Part shown: positions 24,246 through 36,785 of the stretch, piece after piece
Layout: each line of letters opens with the position of its first letter
Numbering within the stretch: the first letter of the stretch is position 1
Assembly (NCBI GenBank): GCA_020726505.1
Contig: JAHLEZ010000004.1
Span: 2,294,001-2,358,000, forward strand
Direction: 5' to 3'
Length of the DNA stretch: 64,000 nucleotides
Source: Leptodontidium sp. MPI-SDFR-AT-0119
Taxonomy: Eukaryota; Ascomycota; Leotiomycetes; Helotiales; Leptodontidiaceae
Program-made: the position numbers and the translations under genes
Notes under the pieces: model-generated
The model's input: the letters and a program-made list of their open reading frames with translations, nothing else
What the model was told of the DNA's origin: nothing
Database searches by the model: none

Positions 24246-27200
24246 TCAAACAACGGTCATCATATGCATCCGTTGCCCCAGGGAACGCGTCGGAGAGCCA
24301 TCAATCGAGCCGCTGAGAATCGAATTATTGCTGTGACTTCGAAGAAGGTGTTTGGGCGGGCTTACACTAGGATCCGTGAAGACTCTTGTGAAGGCTGGGC
24401 TTGATTCACGATGAGGGCTGACCTCGGGGCTTTGTGAGTTGCCATCCGCTTTTCGTATCAGGTCCGCCAAGGTGCGACTGAGAACATTAGCCCGATGAAC
24501 GAGATCGCGGAGACTTGTCGTATCAAAGGGCATCTTGTTGGGAGACTGGCTGGCCAAGGTTTGGAGGAGAGGATCCGATGTTGACCGATGCTGGTGCATA
24601 GTTTCCATGACCGACCGAGCTATATCAGAGGCACTCTTCATACTCGAGTGCCGTGGTGATGTTGAGGGTGGCCGCAAATGATCTCTCACCGGTGGACTAT
24701 TCATAAGCCCAGCTCCAAAGATGTCATCCTCAGGAGAGAACACAGACCGCCGGCGGACGGTGTTTCCGTCGTACACAAAACCAGTGGGTCGGCCGTGACG
24801 GTTCAAGACCTCGAACGGTGCATCAGGGGTTTCCAGGTCCTCGGCATCAGGTCCACTCTCGTGGTACTCGTCATCTCCCGATGCCTCTGCCTCGCTTTCG
24901 AAGACGACAGACGCGGGAGAGTGTGGAGGTGGTGACAATGTAGGATCCTCTTCATCCGGAACTGCAAGAGCGATGATCCCTTCTGCCTCTTTCCAGAGGA
25001 TTGCCGACGGGCCATTCAACAAGCCCTTCTCCCGAGCCAGTAATCGTAATCTCTTGAGGTCTTCCACGAGCAGACATACCTCTCGGATTTGACCTACATG
25101 CCCAACCACACTCGCCTGGCTGGCTTGGATCGCTGGTGGAACTAACATGCCACTGTTCTCCATCTTAATATCCCCCTCATCCCCACCATCCACATCATTA
25201 CTTTCGAATTCGAAATCCCCATCCCAGTCCTCACTCACACCCTTGGCACCCAGACCCCAGGTTCCAAATTTCGGAGCCAATTTTGAATGGTCACGCTGCC
25301 CAGCAACATCAGGCACTACTGGCACACTCTGGCTTCGGATGTGTAGTGCACTGGGTCCTCGTCGTCCAACGGCACGCCCGCCTCTTCCATCGGCGATATT
25401 CTTGACATGGGCAGTCTTGGGCCTGGGCGAGTTGCCCATAAGGTCAGCCTTCTCTGCAGATGAGGGCTCAGACCAGTCGAAAAGATTGCTCTTCGGCCGT
25501 TCAGCGCTGGCACCAGCATTTCCATTGGTCGATCCGCTGTAGGTCAAATCTGCGAGTGCTGCTCGAAAACTGGAACTCACTCGTCTTGAATTTAGTGAGC
25601 TTGAGGGTGGTGACAGTTGCCCGCTAACATCCATGTTCTCATCATCCCTTGCCCAATCTTCATCATCTTCCTCATCGTCCAAAGATAGTCGGCTAAAGTC
25701 TTTGGTAGCAAGACAGAAGCTTGGGGGAGAAGAGGGGAAAACTCGGTCGGAATCTGTGGTACCTATCCGGACTGGCGTTTGGAACGTATCCTCCTGAGAC
25801 GATCGCCCGCCTTTGACTGGAGTCGACATTCCCTCGTCCTCTTCCACAATCCGATTATGCCCCTCCTGAAACCCCCCGTTGGCCAACATCTCGTGAATCG
25901 AAAGTCTCTTGTTCTTGGAATGTCCATTCAAGCTTGGTGGGGATTCGTCAAACATCGAATCAAGAGGTGCATTGTGGGATCGCAGGCTGCCAGTCGCTCC
26001 GGATCTTAACGAATCAAAGACAGTCTCGCTCTGGAAATCCATATCGTCTTCATCACCGGATATAAACCCTCTCATGTCGTTGTCCGATCCAATAAGCGTC
26101 GAGGCACGATCCGTGAGTTCAGAGGACCGTGGAGCTTTTGAATTAGCAGAACCCACAAAAGATATAGACGCCGGCGAAGCATGCCCTGTAGATGCCACAG
26201 ATGTTGATGTCGTGTTAGTGTGTACAGCAGGTGAGTTTGGACTCCGACGAGGACCAGATGAGGAAGATGAAGACAATCCGAGTCGAGCTAGATCAACGTT
26301 GAAACTCGACAGACGAGTTAGTGGCGGTAATGGGGACGAGCTATTGCGGCTCCGTCTGGCAAAACTGATCGCGAAGGGGTCGCTAGGGGAAGCTTCTTCA
26401 GTTGGTGATACGGGTGACCTTTGGAAGACACTCGGGTCCATGATAGGACGATGCCTGCTACTTGTAGAACCATGTGCAGTGGAAATGCTTCGTCCAGGCA
26501 TAGTGGACACAGGTGCTGACGAGTAGCGCTTGCCCCCACCTCTGCCATCAGGACCTCTCTTGTTGCCTCTTAAACTGCCAGATCGTTGTATCCATGAGCT
26601 GGGTGAGCTGAAATGCATCGACAAGGATCGGCGAGGACGCTTCTGTGGTTCCTCCATAACCTCTGTGGAGGGGAGAGGCGTATCTCCTGCACCTTCAGCC
26701 TCATCATCATCGAGTTCAAAACTTTCATCGTAGTAGACCGCGGCGCTGTTCTTCGAAATCATTATGGATGCTGGCTTCACCAATGTAGGTCTCGCTGAAT
26801 CGTCCAAAATGATCCTCCTAGATGTCGACTGAAAATTCGGTATGCCTCCGTCACTCGACCGCCCAGATGCTCTTTCCTTGGATAATTTCGTCGGTCGAGA
26901 CTCGAAGTAGAGTCGCCATGCATGGCGAGAGGCAGGTGAACCATTTTTTCTGGGTGTGACGTGCACTTGAGTGGATGGGTCTGGCAGTATCGGCTCTCTC
27001 ATTTTATTGGAGTCGTCCCTGAATTGCTGCTGTAGCGTAACAGAACGTTGGTGACTTGTCGCTGGCCTTCGAAGTGTGGGGACCTGTGACCTGGATCCAC
27101 TCCTCAACACCGGTCCGCTCGATGCCCTTCCTGACGTGGTCCGCTTCACCAATTTGTTTGGAGGTAATTGAGCAGGGCTACTTCCTGGGTTAGCTAGAAT

Positions 27201-27859
27201 TGGGACAACGGAGCCGTGTGATACGGTCAGCGATGGCGAATCCGGCCCAATGCTAGACCTCGGGCTGTTGTTGTGTGAATTGGGTATTGTTGACAGTCTC
27301 CGTATCCAAGACCCCCTAGAGGAAACCGATTCCCTGCGCGTTTCCTCCTCGGAATTTGAAGAAACCTCCTCGTGCCTGAACACCGAAAGCCTCCGTCCAC
27401 TATTATTATTCTGTAATTCGGATCTTGTTTTCGAAGGGCGTTGACGAAGGGTTGGGGGCGGGATTGGTGTAGAATCGGCAGGGGGATTGGAAGTTTTCGA
27501 TTCGGGGGTGATTATTGTCGAACTCGTGGCTGGCCGCGATATGGGTGACGATACGTCTGGGCTGTTGTGGATGACAACACCTGCGAGATCCCCAGCTTTT
27601 CTCTTCTTGGAAGAAGGTCGTGGTGGGCTTGAATGCTCTGGCTTCCCCAATGCCAGCCCAGCGGCAGCAATCCCTACAGTACTCGAAGCAACGAGCTATG
27701 GATGTTAGCATCTACCTTCTAGGGACCAAAAGCCAATGCAGGCAAGTAATGTGGCTGATTGGTGACATTATGGCTGTTGAGTGGGCACGATTCGACGTGG
27801 GGAGGCATTGGTTGTAATTTTCCTTGCGGATGGATACTCACACTTGGAACGGTCTTCAT
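24246..27859 (-). CDS. Large disordered Ser-rich protein, unknown function
   Basis: Predicted 1,155 residues. Exon 1 is tiny (27842-27859, MKTVPS), then a 146-base intron, then 24246-27695. The start is set by this splice: the long frame itself has no ATG at its beginning, while LVASSTVGIAAAGLALGKPEHSS is open back to the acceptor. Most of the chain is low-complexity Ser/Pro/Arg with many RRxS and SP sites, so heavy phosphorylation is likely. A better-ordered part lies at about 840-920: an acidic segment (EDWDGDFEFESNDVDGGDE), then a predicted helix (QIREVCLLVEDLKRLRLLAREKGLL). Another helix follows near the end (LRDLVHRANVLSRTLADLIRKA). Not recognised with confidence; a signalling or cell-cycle scaffold is possible. 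Confidence 0.75.
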
Positions 27860-28156
27860 GATGAATTATCCCCTCTGGCACACCGGCCCACAAGAAAGGA
27901 AAAGACCAAGAAGAATGTCGTGATCGTAGCGGAGCTCAAAAGCATTGTAGAGGACGGTCCATGCCAACTGTTCTAGAAGACGTGGAGGGGGGAGAGGAAG
28001 GAATGGTGGTGACGAGAAAGTAAACACCAGGTTTCCAATCCGCAGCGTGTCGAATCGAGTCGTGTTGTTAGCGTCTGCCACCGATTGGGGGGGGTTCAGT
28101 ATCGGCGGAGAGAATGGGAAGGAAAGACAGCAGCCTGCTCGAGTTGGCGTGCTGGT

Positions 28157-28205
28157 GAGAAGAGGAGGAGAGGAGAGGAGAGGAGAGGAGAGGAGAGGAG
28201 GGGAG
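28157..28205 (+). repeat. (GGAGA)n simple repeat
   Basis: About eight tandem GGAGA units upstream of the large minus-strand gene, purine-rich on the + strand. Confidence 0.85.
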
Positions 28206-29353
28206 GTGGCGAGCTGTTGGTGCTTTCACGAGGTGAGGTGGAAGTGAATTGGAGATGGAGAATGGACGAGACGAGACGGGACGAGTTGAGATGAGGAGCC
28301 GTGCTCTGCGTGTGCAGGTGCGGTGCGGTACAGTGCTGGGTCTGGGCTGTGGGCAAGCAATGGAAGGCACAGCAGGGTAAGGAAGGCAAGGCAAGGTTGC
28401 GTGCTTTGCTCTTCGCTTACCTGACGAGCTGGCATGGGCTATTATTGCTGGCATGCCTGGCCTGGCTTTTAGTGCTGTTCAGCGCGTTCCAGCGCTACAG
28501 CGAGAGTTCGGGCTAGCTAAGAGACCCTATAGTGCCCCCCCGTGTGCGAAATCTAGCGGTGTTTATTAGCGACCTGCTCCTCCCTGAACCGGCGAATTGA
28601 CGAAGTGATGCAGTCCTGACAACTCCCGCTACCCATCAGACTGCCTCAGTAAACGTTTACGACCGCCGCGTCTAGCTGCCAGATATCTAGGAACAACCCT
28701 GATCATAGTTGGCCCGATGGGAAGTCCCAGAACGCGAGCCGGCTTCTAGGTTGGAGGGTACGGTACATTACATTACATTGACATTTCGCCAGGTTTCGCC
28801 GTCTCTCAGGCACTGACTTCATTTGCTGGCGGGCTTCTGGCTACGCCTCACGACGATTAGGTGAGAGTGAGACCAAGAGAGGGGAGGGGCAGAGAGTTTG
28901 TTCCATTAGCCCTGCCTACCTAGGTACTAGGCATGTATTGTCTCCAGTGCTTGCTTGTCTTCTCACTCTGCCGACCTGGTCAGCACGGAAGCTCTGCTCT
29001 ACTTTGAGAAATGCAATCCTTTGCGGCGATCGAGAGGACGAGACCAGGATTGCGCTGGCTGTCAAGGAATATATACCTGGCCCTGCGTCGGCTTGGTACC
29101 TCCGCAAAGTACGGGCAGCTTGCGAGAGTCACTCTCATTGCCGGCCACCGCAGCTGATGCTTGTAACACCAGCTCGGATATCTACAGTACAGTGCTTTCG
29201 CCCATTTTCTTTCCGGGTTCGGTATCAACAGGGCAGCCGCGGACGGCTTGCCTCACTTTGCGGACTGTCAAGAATCCATTGCCCAGCAGCGTCTCCAGCG
29301 CAGCACAAAGATCCTGTGGACGATGGGCTACTTGCAGTTGCCGCTCATTTCTC

Positions 29354-29388
29354 CATCCAATGTCTGTCTGGCTTTCAGACATTGGATG
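29354..29388. repeat. Perfect 13-bp inverted repeat (hairpin)
   Basis: CATCCAATGTCTG at 29354-29366 pairs perfectly with CAGACATTGGATG at 29376-29388 across a 9-base loop. Confidence 0.8.
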
Positions 29389-32128
29389 TCGTGTCACTTC
29401 TGCCAATATTCCGTTGAGCAAAGCACAATCGACAGCGTGGAATTATAGGGCAGGGAAACATGTTATATTTGATTCTTGCTTTTGCTCCATGTGGGGATCC
29501 GGTCAGCAGCCAGGCTGGATCTGTACTTATGGACCGTACAGTGCAGTCCTCATATATCTTCCTTGCCGGCGGCAGCCTCCACATGCCTGCTGGCTGATGA
29601 TGGATGTGTTTCAGTGGGAGTGCAACAGGGCGTACAGAGGTTGCAGCTCTGCCTGCTGGACTTTGTTTCAGAAGTTGAGAAAGCCATGCCGCCCTGGCAA
29701 GAGTCATGTTCCAATCAGCCAGAGGTTGAGTCTCGTCAGTAAACAACTTATTTTAATAACACTTGCCAGATATATAGACAAGAGGAGCTTGGCAAGCATC
29801 TGAGAGGTTGAAGGTACCAACACAACATGCAAAGTCGTCAAAAAGTTACCCCACCTCTGACGGACAACAATCAAGTACAGCTCGTATTTCGTTCTAGAAA
29901 TGCTTGAGTGCATGATGCACATATCATCCCATAATCAACACTCCTCACCAAAAAGGCTCTCGCTTCTCTCAAATCTCTTGGTCCATCTTGAAAGCAAGAA
30001 ACCTGCGTCGCTCCCGCGGGCGATGTAACTAACAGAGCTTCTCGCATCTCCACCTCCAGCCGCTGACCCCAACTCCTAGCATCGAGATTCTCCACTTCAC
30101 CAGACCGGATCTGAAATTCCAGAGATCCGCCCAAGACGACCCCTCCTTTGGCATCAAATCCGTCCCCTCTCAAACTTGCCTGCTCAGGCATGTGCAACGA
30201 GCTAATTCTCTGCTTGCTTATCAACCCAGCATCACATCTTTGAGGGCTTTGACATCTCCTTCTAAGCTTTGCTTTGACTACGAAACTGGCGTCCGGAAGT
30301 TGATATCAAGCCCATCTCCAGCTCCATGAGAAAGCGGAGATGCACTGTACCATATCGGATCGCCGTCTACCGACAAGGGATTTCGCGCCGCACAATCAAT
30401 CAGTATTGTCAATTTGGAAGCAGGTCCCCGTCATTGTTGTAAGATCACGCCGAGTCGCGTGTCTTCAGAATCCAATCAAGTTGCCCATCGCCCGTCCTGC
30501 AGATGGCCCAATGCCTCGTTTCCCTGCCAGTGGCCTGCATATACATGACCAAGCCTGCATCGCCATATCTAGCCTGGTGGAGAAGTACTCGCTCAGAAAA
30601 GCGAAGAGGTGCCTCTCTTAACCTGCATCTATCTGCATCTTCCTCAGCTTGCCTGCCAAGCAAGGTTCAGAAATTGAGGAGCTGTTCTAAGACATTCCAC
30701 ATTCGTTGTTTCTTCTCGTTTATCTGTCCGTTTGCACATTCGCACGCCTCTCATCAGATCTGGCTCCAGGTCTGCTTGGTCCCGCTCAGACCGTAAGCTA
30801 ATCTCAACGGCGGGGACGCTTTGACAGAGAACCATGAGGGAAGGGAAATGTTCCGTTGAGATTTCACAGGTCGAGCCACAGGCAAAATAGAAACTTTCGG
30901 TGGATGTGACGTAAGGCGGATGAGAGTGATGGCGAGACATTCTCACACAACCGCCACGGGCTGGTTCAAAAGGAAAGCTGCTGGTTACAAGCTTTCCGCC
31001 ATAACATCCCCGCTGCTGTTCGGCATGTTGAGTGTGCGAGGTGTGAAGGCATCGGCATCCTTCACTTCAGCTGCTTTCAAGCCTTCAACAGGGGGAGGGC
31101 TACAAAGCTCCAAATTGCCGCTGATCCGTCAGTCTGGGACAGGACATGAAGTTTGACAACGCACCACACCACCATCATCTCCGATCCGAAGGTCCAACAA
31201 ATCCCATGTAGATATCATGTACGCCACTGCCAACTGCTGCCAGCCCACCAACAACAAGCAAAGACTCCCACGTCGGCTCAAAAAGAAACGAGACTGAGTA
31301 GGAACTAGAGAACCTACTCCTCTCCAAGAACAGGTTTGGCTACAAACCTAACATCGTACTATTCCCCAACCCCAACCCATCTCCACGCACCGCTTCGGTA
31401 TGATCGGACCCAGGATATGACATGGATGAAGATTTACCTTGCATGTTCTTTAATCCGATGAGCACATATTTCTTGCTGGTGGCTGGGGGCTGGATGTCGC
31501 TATCGACCAGGATGTCGCGTGAAACAGACGGGTCCCCCTTTTCTCGTGTCCAAGGTTAAGAGACCCAATCATCCTCCATCATAACACGAAATATACACGA
31601 CTTAAGTAAGCCGGCAGCTGCACAATTTCTCCCCATGTTGCATTACTCCGTAAACATTTTGACACAGTACAGTCTACCCCACCCTTCCACCAAGGAAAAC
31701 ACCACCACAATTCAAACTCAAAAAATGGAGAAGCATCATGCTTGAAGACTGGGCACTGACTGACTCTAGGTTTACTTTTCCTGTTTCCTGTCAAACCCAC
31801 AGAAGTAGAACCGAGAAGCGAAGCAGAGCAGAGCAAGCCGTTTCGCTCCCTCGTTCGTTCGTTTATTCACTTTCCCTCCTCCCCGTCCGGTCTGTTCGCA
31901 GAGCAAGCAAGCAAGCCAATAAATCAAAGCAAGCACGGAAATACCGTCTACTCATCATACGAAGCCCCTCCCCATCCCCCTATCACAACGCGCCTAGAAT
32001 GGAAGGAGAAGAGGCGAAGGCATAAAGTCGTCATTTCGCCAAAGCATTCGGTTCGGTTCAGCAGCAATCAATCGACGCCACATCTCGCGTCCATTTGCTC
32101 TTTTGCTCTACCTACTCGTACCCAGGTA

Positions 32129-32150
32129 AGTGTAAATTTAAATTTACACT
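32129..32150. repeat. 22-bp perfect palindrome
   Basis: AGTGTAAATTT followed directly by its reverse complement AAATTTACACT. It lies in the gene-free region and directly follows a GGTA. It could be a dimeric factor site or a cruciform; nothing nearby tells which. Confidence 0.85.
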
Positions 32151-35100
32151 CACTCACAATTGGAAATCTCAGATGGATGCACCAATGACCAGCCGTTCCA
32201 CAGCGTTGTCTTGCGCAATTTTTTAATACTTTTTTTTTTTTCTCAATCGAATTGATAAGACCCTGAATGAAGCAAGGGATCGGGATGTCGGCGTTCTTTA
32301 AATCACCTTGTTTTTATATTTAGATCAGACAATCCCCCCAATCACCCTAACCCCCAATCCCCAATCCCCAATCCCAGCAATTTTGTTAGCTTCGCTGTCC
32401 CGAGGGGTCGAATGAAGAGAGGCCTTCGTTGGGATTGTGGACCCCCCAGCAACCAAGCAGCCCTGGGCTTTAGCCTCAACATTTGAACGAATGTGATGTG
32501 ACGTGCTCAGAATACAGATCTTACTCAGAAGAGAGGATCGTTGGGATGCTCGAGGCTTCTTTATGTCGATGTCAGGAGTTTTAAAGTTAGACTTTACTTT
32601 CCAATTAAGTTCATTCTTCTCTTTCTCCGTACACTACTTTTCGTTCCTGCCGAGGTGGATTATCCGTTGTCATCTTGTCTCCATATGGCCAAATCAGACG
32701 GCTGAAGAGAGGTTTATCTTTCGCCTTGACCACCCAAGCTAACTTCACTTAATCTAACTAATCCAACTCGCATCGGACATCCCTCCAAAGATTCGCCTCC
32801 GAGAAACAGACGGCTTAAACGTCCAGGATCAAGACTTGAGTTGAGGCTGATCACGTGGATAAGATCATCCCGTCCGCCCCTTTCCCTCCTCCCCCAACGT
32901 GCAGCACAGCATCCTGAACTGTACCACATATCAGATTCTTGCATTTTTCATCCCTACCTACCTGGCTATAATAATACCATCCCCTACACTGACTGGTCTT
33001 CAGCCCATCCAATCCTCTCTCATGCCTCAACGCGTACCTGCATATGGAGTACTTCTCCTAGGAACTCTCATTTCTTTCCCTCTGAGATCTATACTTCAAT
33101 ACAACACCCAACCTGGACCGAACCCGCGAACAGACGCGCCCGCTAGGCAGGTTCTAAATCTGACGATCCGGTCTCGTCTCACTCTCTCACTCACCCACTT
33201 CACTTGCTGGTGGTGGCGGTTTTGTTGTACCGTAGTCCGTAGTACCGGACATCTGGTAGCGCGCGGGTGCGAATCTTATGTTATCGTGTTTGTTTCTCTT
33301 CTTGTGCGATCGACCGATGTCATTTGTGATACCTTGCATTTTCTGCGTTTTTTTTCTTCTGTTTTCCCAGCCTTGTTCTAGAGACGTGGTATCTGATGGA
33401 ATGGATGGACCCCACTATTGCCTATTCCTTTTCTAGATCTGCCTAGGATTGACATGTCCTCTCTGAATGTGAGCGTCATGACTGAAATGACATGAGCCAC
33501 CACGTGTGGTCATGGTTACATCTCATATCAAGGGTCTAAGATTGATTCACGGCGATAAGAAAGACACACCCCTAAATTTACCAAGTTTGCAACGTCCTGC
33601 TTGATTGAGAACAGCGGAAGTCATTCCCCGGCGTCACATCGTAGCATCCACTGCTTTGGAAACGTGGTTCGGGAGCCGTGCGTACGCTTAGTGGCGTTCT
33701 TCAAAACAAACCCAAAATAAAACAAAAACAAAAACAAACCTCAGAAGCAGAAACTTGGAGAGAAAAGTAGTAGTCATACTGACTTGATGCTGGTATATAA
33801 GACTTGGGGTTGACGGCAAGACCGCCTCACAACTGCTTCAGAAAGACGAGAGTTTGGATACATCTCCTTTCAGATCATATTTGTTTGAGCATCTCCGAGA
33901 AATTAGCTTGGATGACAATGCCTTTGCTGTGTTATATGATTACGATGTTACATTGTTGGTTAGTTGTCCAACTTTTTCTCCCACATCTGGAGATCAATCA
34001 CGTTCAAGTGGACCAACAGAATGAATAATTCTGTCTGATCACCATGATTCCAGGGACAACAGCTACCCGGTTTCTAGATTTCCTGTTCTTCCTTTTATTT
34101 TCAGAAAAGAAACGTATGATTGATCATCAGATTGATCAGCTTGACGATACAACGTAACGGCGTGAAGCCACCAACGGTTCTAAATTTACAACGCATGGTT
34201 TTTGACAAGATGATTGAGGTTGAAAAATCTGAGCAACCGATCGATCATTCTGTCCTAGCCAGTACTTGGATTGCAGATTTGTATCTGGAATTTCGTGTCT
34301 GTGTTTATATCGCAAATGCCACTCGAAACTAGTCTTTCAATTAGAGATTCCTCGTTAATGGTCGTCAATTTCCATCCAATAAGCCAAGGTTTAGCCAACA
34401 GTCCAACGTCTAATTTCTTCCTTTCCTCTCCATCACACATCATCCATCTCGATTTCATCTCTCTTTCTCTCTCCATTGCAAAGCTGTCAACCACACACAA
34501 CTATCTAGAAAACATACACATCACACACGTGATACCCCCAACTCCCAAACCCACCCGCAGTTCTCATCCTCATCCTCATCCACATCCCACCGTCTCCACC
34601 ACCTCGCCCACTCCCTCGGAACTCCTCGCCAGGATTCCCTTTCAGCAATATATTAAAATCCCCAAAACCATCCGAGTGGTGGGGAATCCTTCGCAGAATT
34701 TTCCTGTCTCATATTAGCACTAGGGGGGCGAGGGCGATCATACCCAGGGAGAACTGCCCCTCATTTGCAAGGACATCCTTGAAAAGAACCTTTTTGTTTC
34801 CCGTTTAACCTACCGCCACGAAAGACATCGACATGACAGGTGGGTTTCACTGAAGCAGGTTTTATTCAAGACCCCGCTGCAGACACAAATGATTACGGAG
34901 TACTTTTGTGAAGTGCCGGCTGGTTTGGCGCCCGAATACCGTGATATTCCGTGCATTTTTTTTTTTGGCACTTTGTTTCGTGTTGATTCGCGGGGTAGGC
35001 AGAAACCTCTTCATTACTTGAGATATAGAATGAATCGGATATTAGGATCGGATCTGCGGTGGTTTTTGGGCTTTGTACTGCCAGTGGTGGAAAGTCTATA

Positions 35101-35541
35101 CAGCCAACTTGAGGGAGTAGAGGAAGTAACATATACTATGCCGAAAGTGTAGTGAGAATCCGATGAACAAAAGCTTCGGGGAAATGGATTTAGGCTCACA
35201 TTCTTGTTCCCCGCTTGGCCGGCGAAATGTCGCTTCTGTAGAGACTCGCATGTTGTCAACAGGTTGCCTTGCTTTGCTCCGTAGGAAGTAGATGAAAATA
35301 GTACAACGAGGGGCTTCACAGTGACGGGGGAAAGAGCACAAATCACCTATAATAGTCACGTCCCCAGAGTTAAGTCCTGGATTTGCATATCACCTGTATG
35401 CAGGCTTTCCATTTTACTTCACACTTCACTCGTTAGGTACCGATTCGCTTCACTGTACATACATTTCATTCCCAAGACAACAAACACTTCTTCGCTTCAC
35501 CACCCCACAACCTTTTCTACAATACAAAACAAAACCACAAA

Positions 35542-36475
35542 ATGCTCGCCCCGATCCTCTCCCTCCTCCTCGCAACCCCAATCACCGCTGGACGTCTCAT
35601 CCAGCGAGACACCTGGGGCGGCTCTCTCTCCCTAGGTCCCACAACATCGAACATTATCCACGCCGTGACTACTCTCGTGCCAGGTGCAGCCCCAAGCCCA
35701 CAGAATGGAGAGCTTTTCCTGTGGCCTGGAATGTCGAATGGGACAGGCGATCTGATTCAGACGACGTTGGAGTCTTGGCCGGATAATTCGTGGTGTGGTG
35801 CTGCGAAAGGAGAATGGTAAGTCTACCTCCACAAGCCATGCTACTCAGACCGTAGCAGGACGAAGAGGGATGGGAGTAAGACTCCAGGGGGTTTGAGAAA
35901 GACGACGCTAATGTGGAGAAAGGTGTGTCCGGGCCTCTCTGTTCGGTAGTTTTGGACAGTTGGACGGCGTGGCTGGTGTTGCGAAGGGTAGTGACGAAGT
36001 CCGTATTGAGTATTCTCGAAGCGCAGATGGACTTATCTGGAACCAGTACGAGCTTTCCTACCTCCCCTCTCTCCGGTCATAACAAACATACATCAACTAA
36101 TACTGTAAACAGAAACGTAACCAATGCCGTAACAGGCGCATTTCTGTCGTCTTTCAGCCACGCTTCTGGACCAATGACAGGGTAAGTAATCTACCTCTAG
36201 TTCATCTCATTGATGTAAATTCGGCGATGTGAGGAGATGTATTGACGTTACTCGTACTTAGTTGGGGAACTGGTACAGAATGCAATGATGGATGTAGCGG
36301 GACTATCGCAGCTCAAACTTACAAGAACACCGTCATCACTTTGGCTGGAGCAGATACTGCGTTCGGGAAGACGTTGAGCACATCCCAGGGAACCACTTAT
36401 ACTGGACTCAAGAACTCTGCTGATGGCAAGACCTGGACGATCGATGCTATTCATGTCCCTGCCATGGTGGTGTAA
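35542..36475 (+). CDS. Small secreted protein, probable beta-sandwich
   Basis: Predicted 226 residues. Exons: 35542-35816, 35923-36045, 36113-36181 and 36262-36475, with introns of 106, 67 and 80 bases, all in frame. A signal peptide (MLAPILSLLLATPITAG) is followed by an ordered domain with Trp/Gly-rich strands (NGELFLWPGMSNGTGDLIQTTLESWPD, written in parts: LFLWPGMSNGTGDL and TLESWPD), then WCVRASLFGSFGQL, IEYSRSADGLIW, GWGTGTECNDGCSG and KTWTIDAIHVPAM. Four cysteines probably form two disulfides. It matches my memory of a common ascomycete secreted family of concanavalin-like build without known function. No catalytic motif is assigned. Confidence 0.7.
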
Positions 36476-36785
36476 GTAAAGTATCATTTCTTCAGGTCAA
36501 TGTGAGGGGTGGGTTATCTCGAATAGGCTCGCTCAGCTTCAAGCAAGCATGATTAGGAAAAAAAGTTATGTATAAGATCGCACCCACATTAAATCGTTCG
36601 AGCTGGAAGTGTCAACCGAAACGGGCGTCTCTCAAGCTATGCTCAAAGCAAATTTCCTTTCCCATTTAGGATTCTGAATTGCTCTATTCGCCTAAGAAGT
36701 CGCATCAAAAGCTCTCCTCGTCTCTGCTCAGCATTCGAATGCCTTCTCTCCTTCCAAGTCTGCATGCATTCGGCAAAACCCACAC

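Larger units (their letters stand above)
27860..35541. other. 7.7-kb stretch without a convincing gene
   Basis: No family is recognised in any frame. The longest open frame (28955-29803, 282 codons, + strand) is rich in Cys, Ser and Trp and has no domain. The stretch holds a GGAGA repeat near 28160-28205, a 13-bp-stem hairpin at 29354-29388, a 22-bp perfect palindrome at 32129-32150, CAAGCAAG and CCCAATCC runs (31900, 32350), and a T-run at 32229. 31.7-33.2 kb reads like a promoter or long leader, but no gene follows it. A non-coding transcript or a diverged gene with many short exons is possible. Confidence 0.4.

Noticed and set aside
33225..33290. tRNA-like stretch with TGGTAGCGC and GGTGCGAATC
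   Set aside because: The distance between the D-arm-like and T-arm-like parts is too short, and no acceptor stem can be formed.
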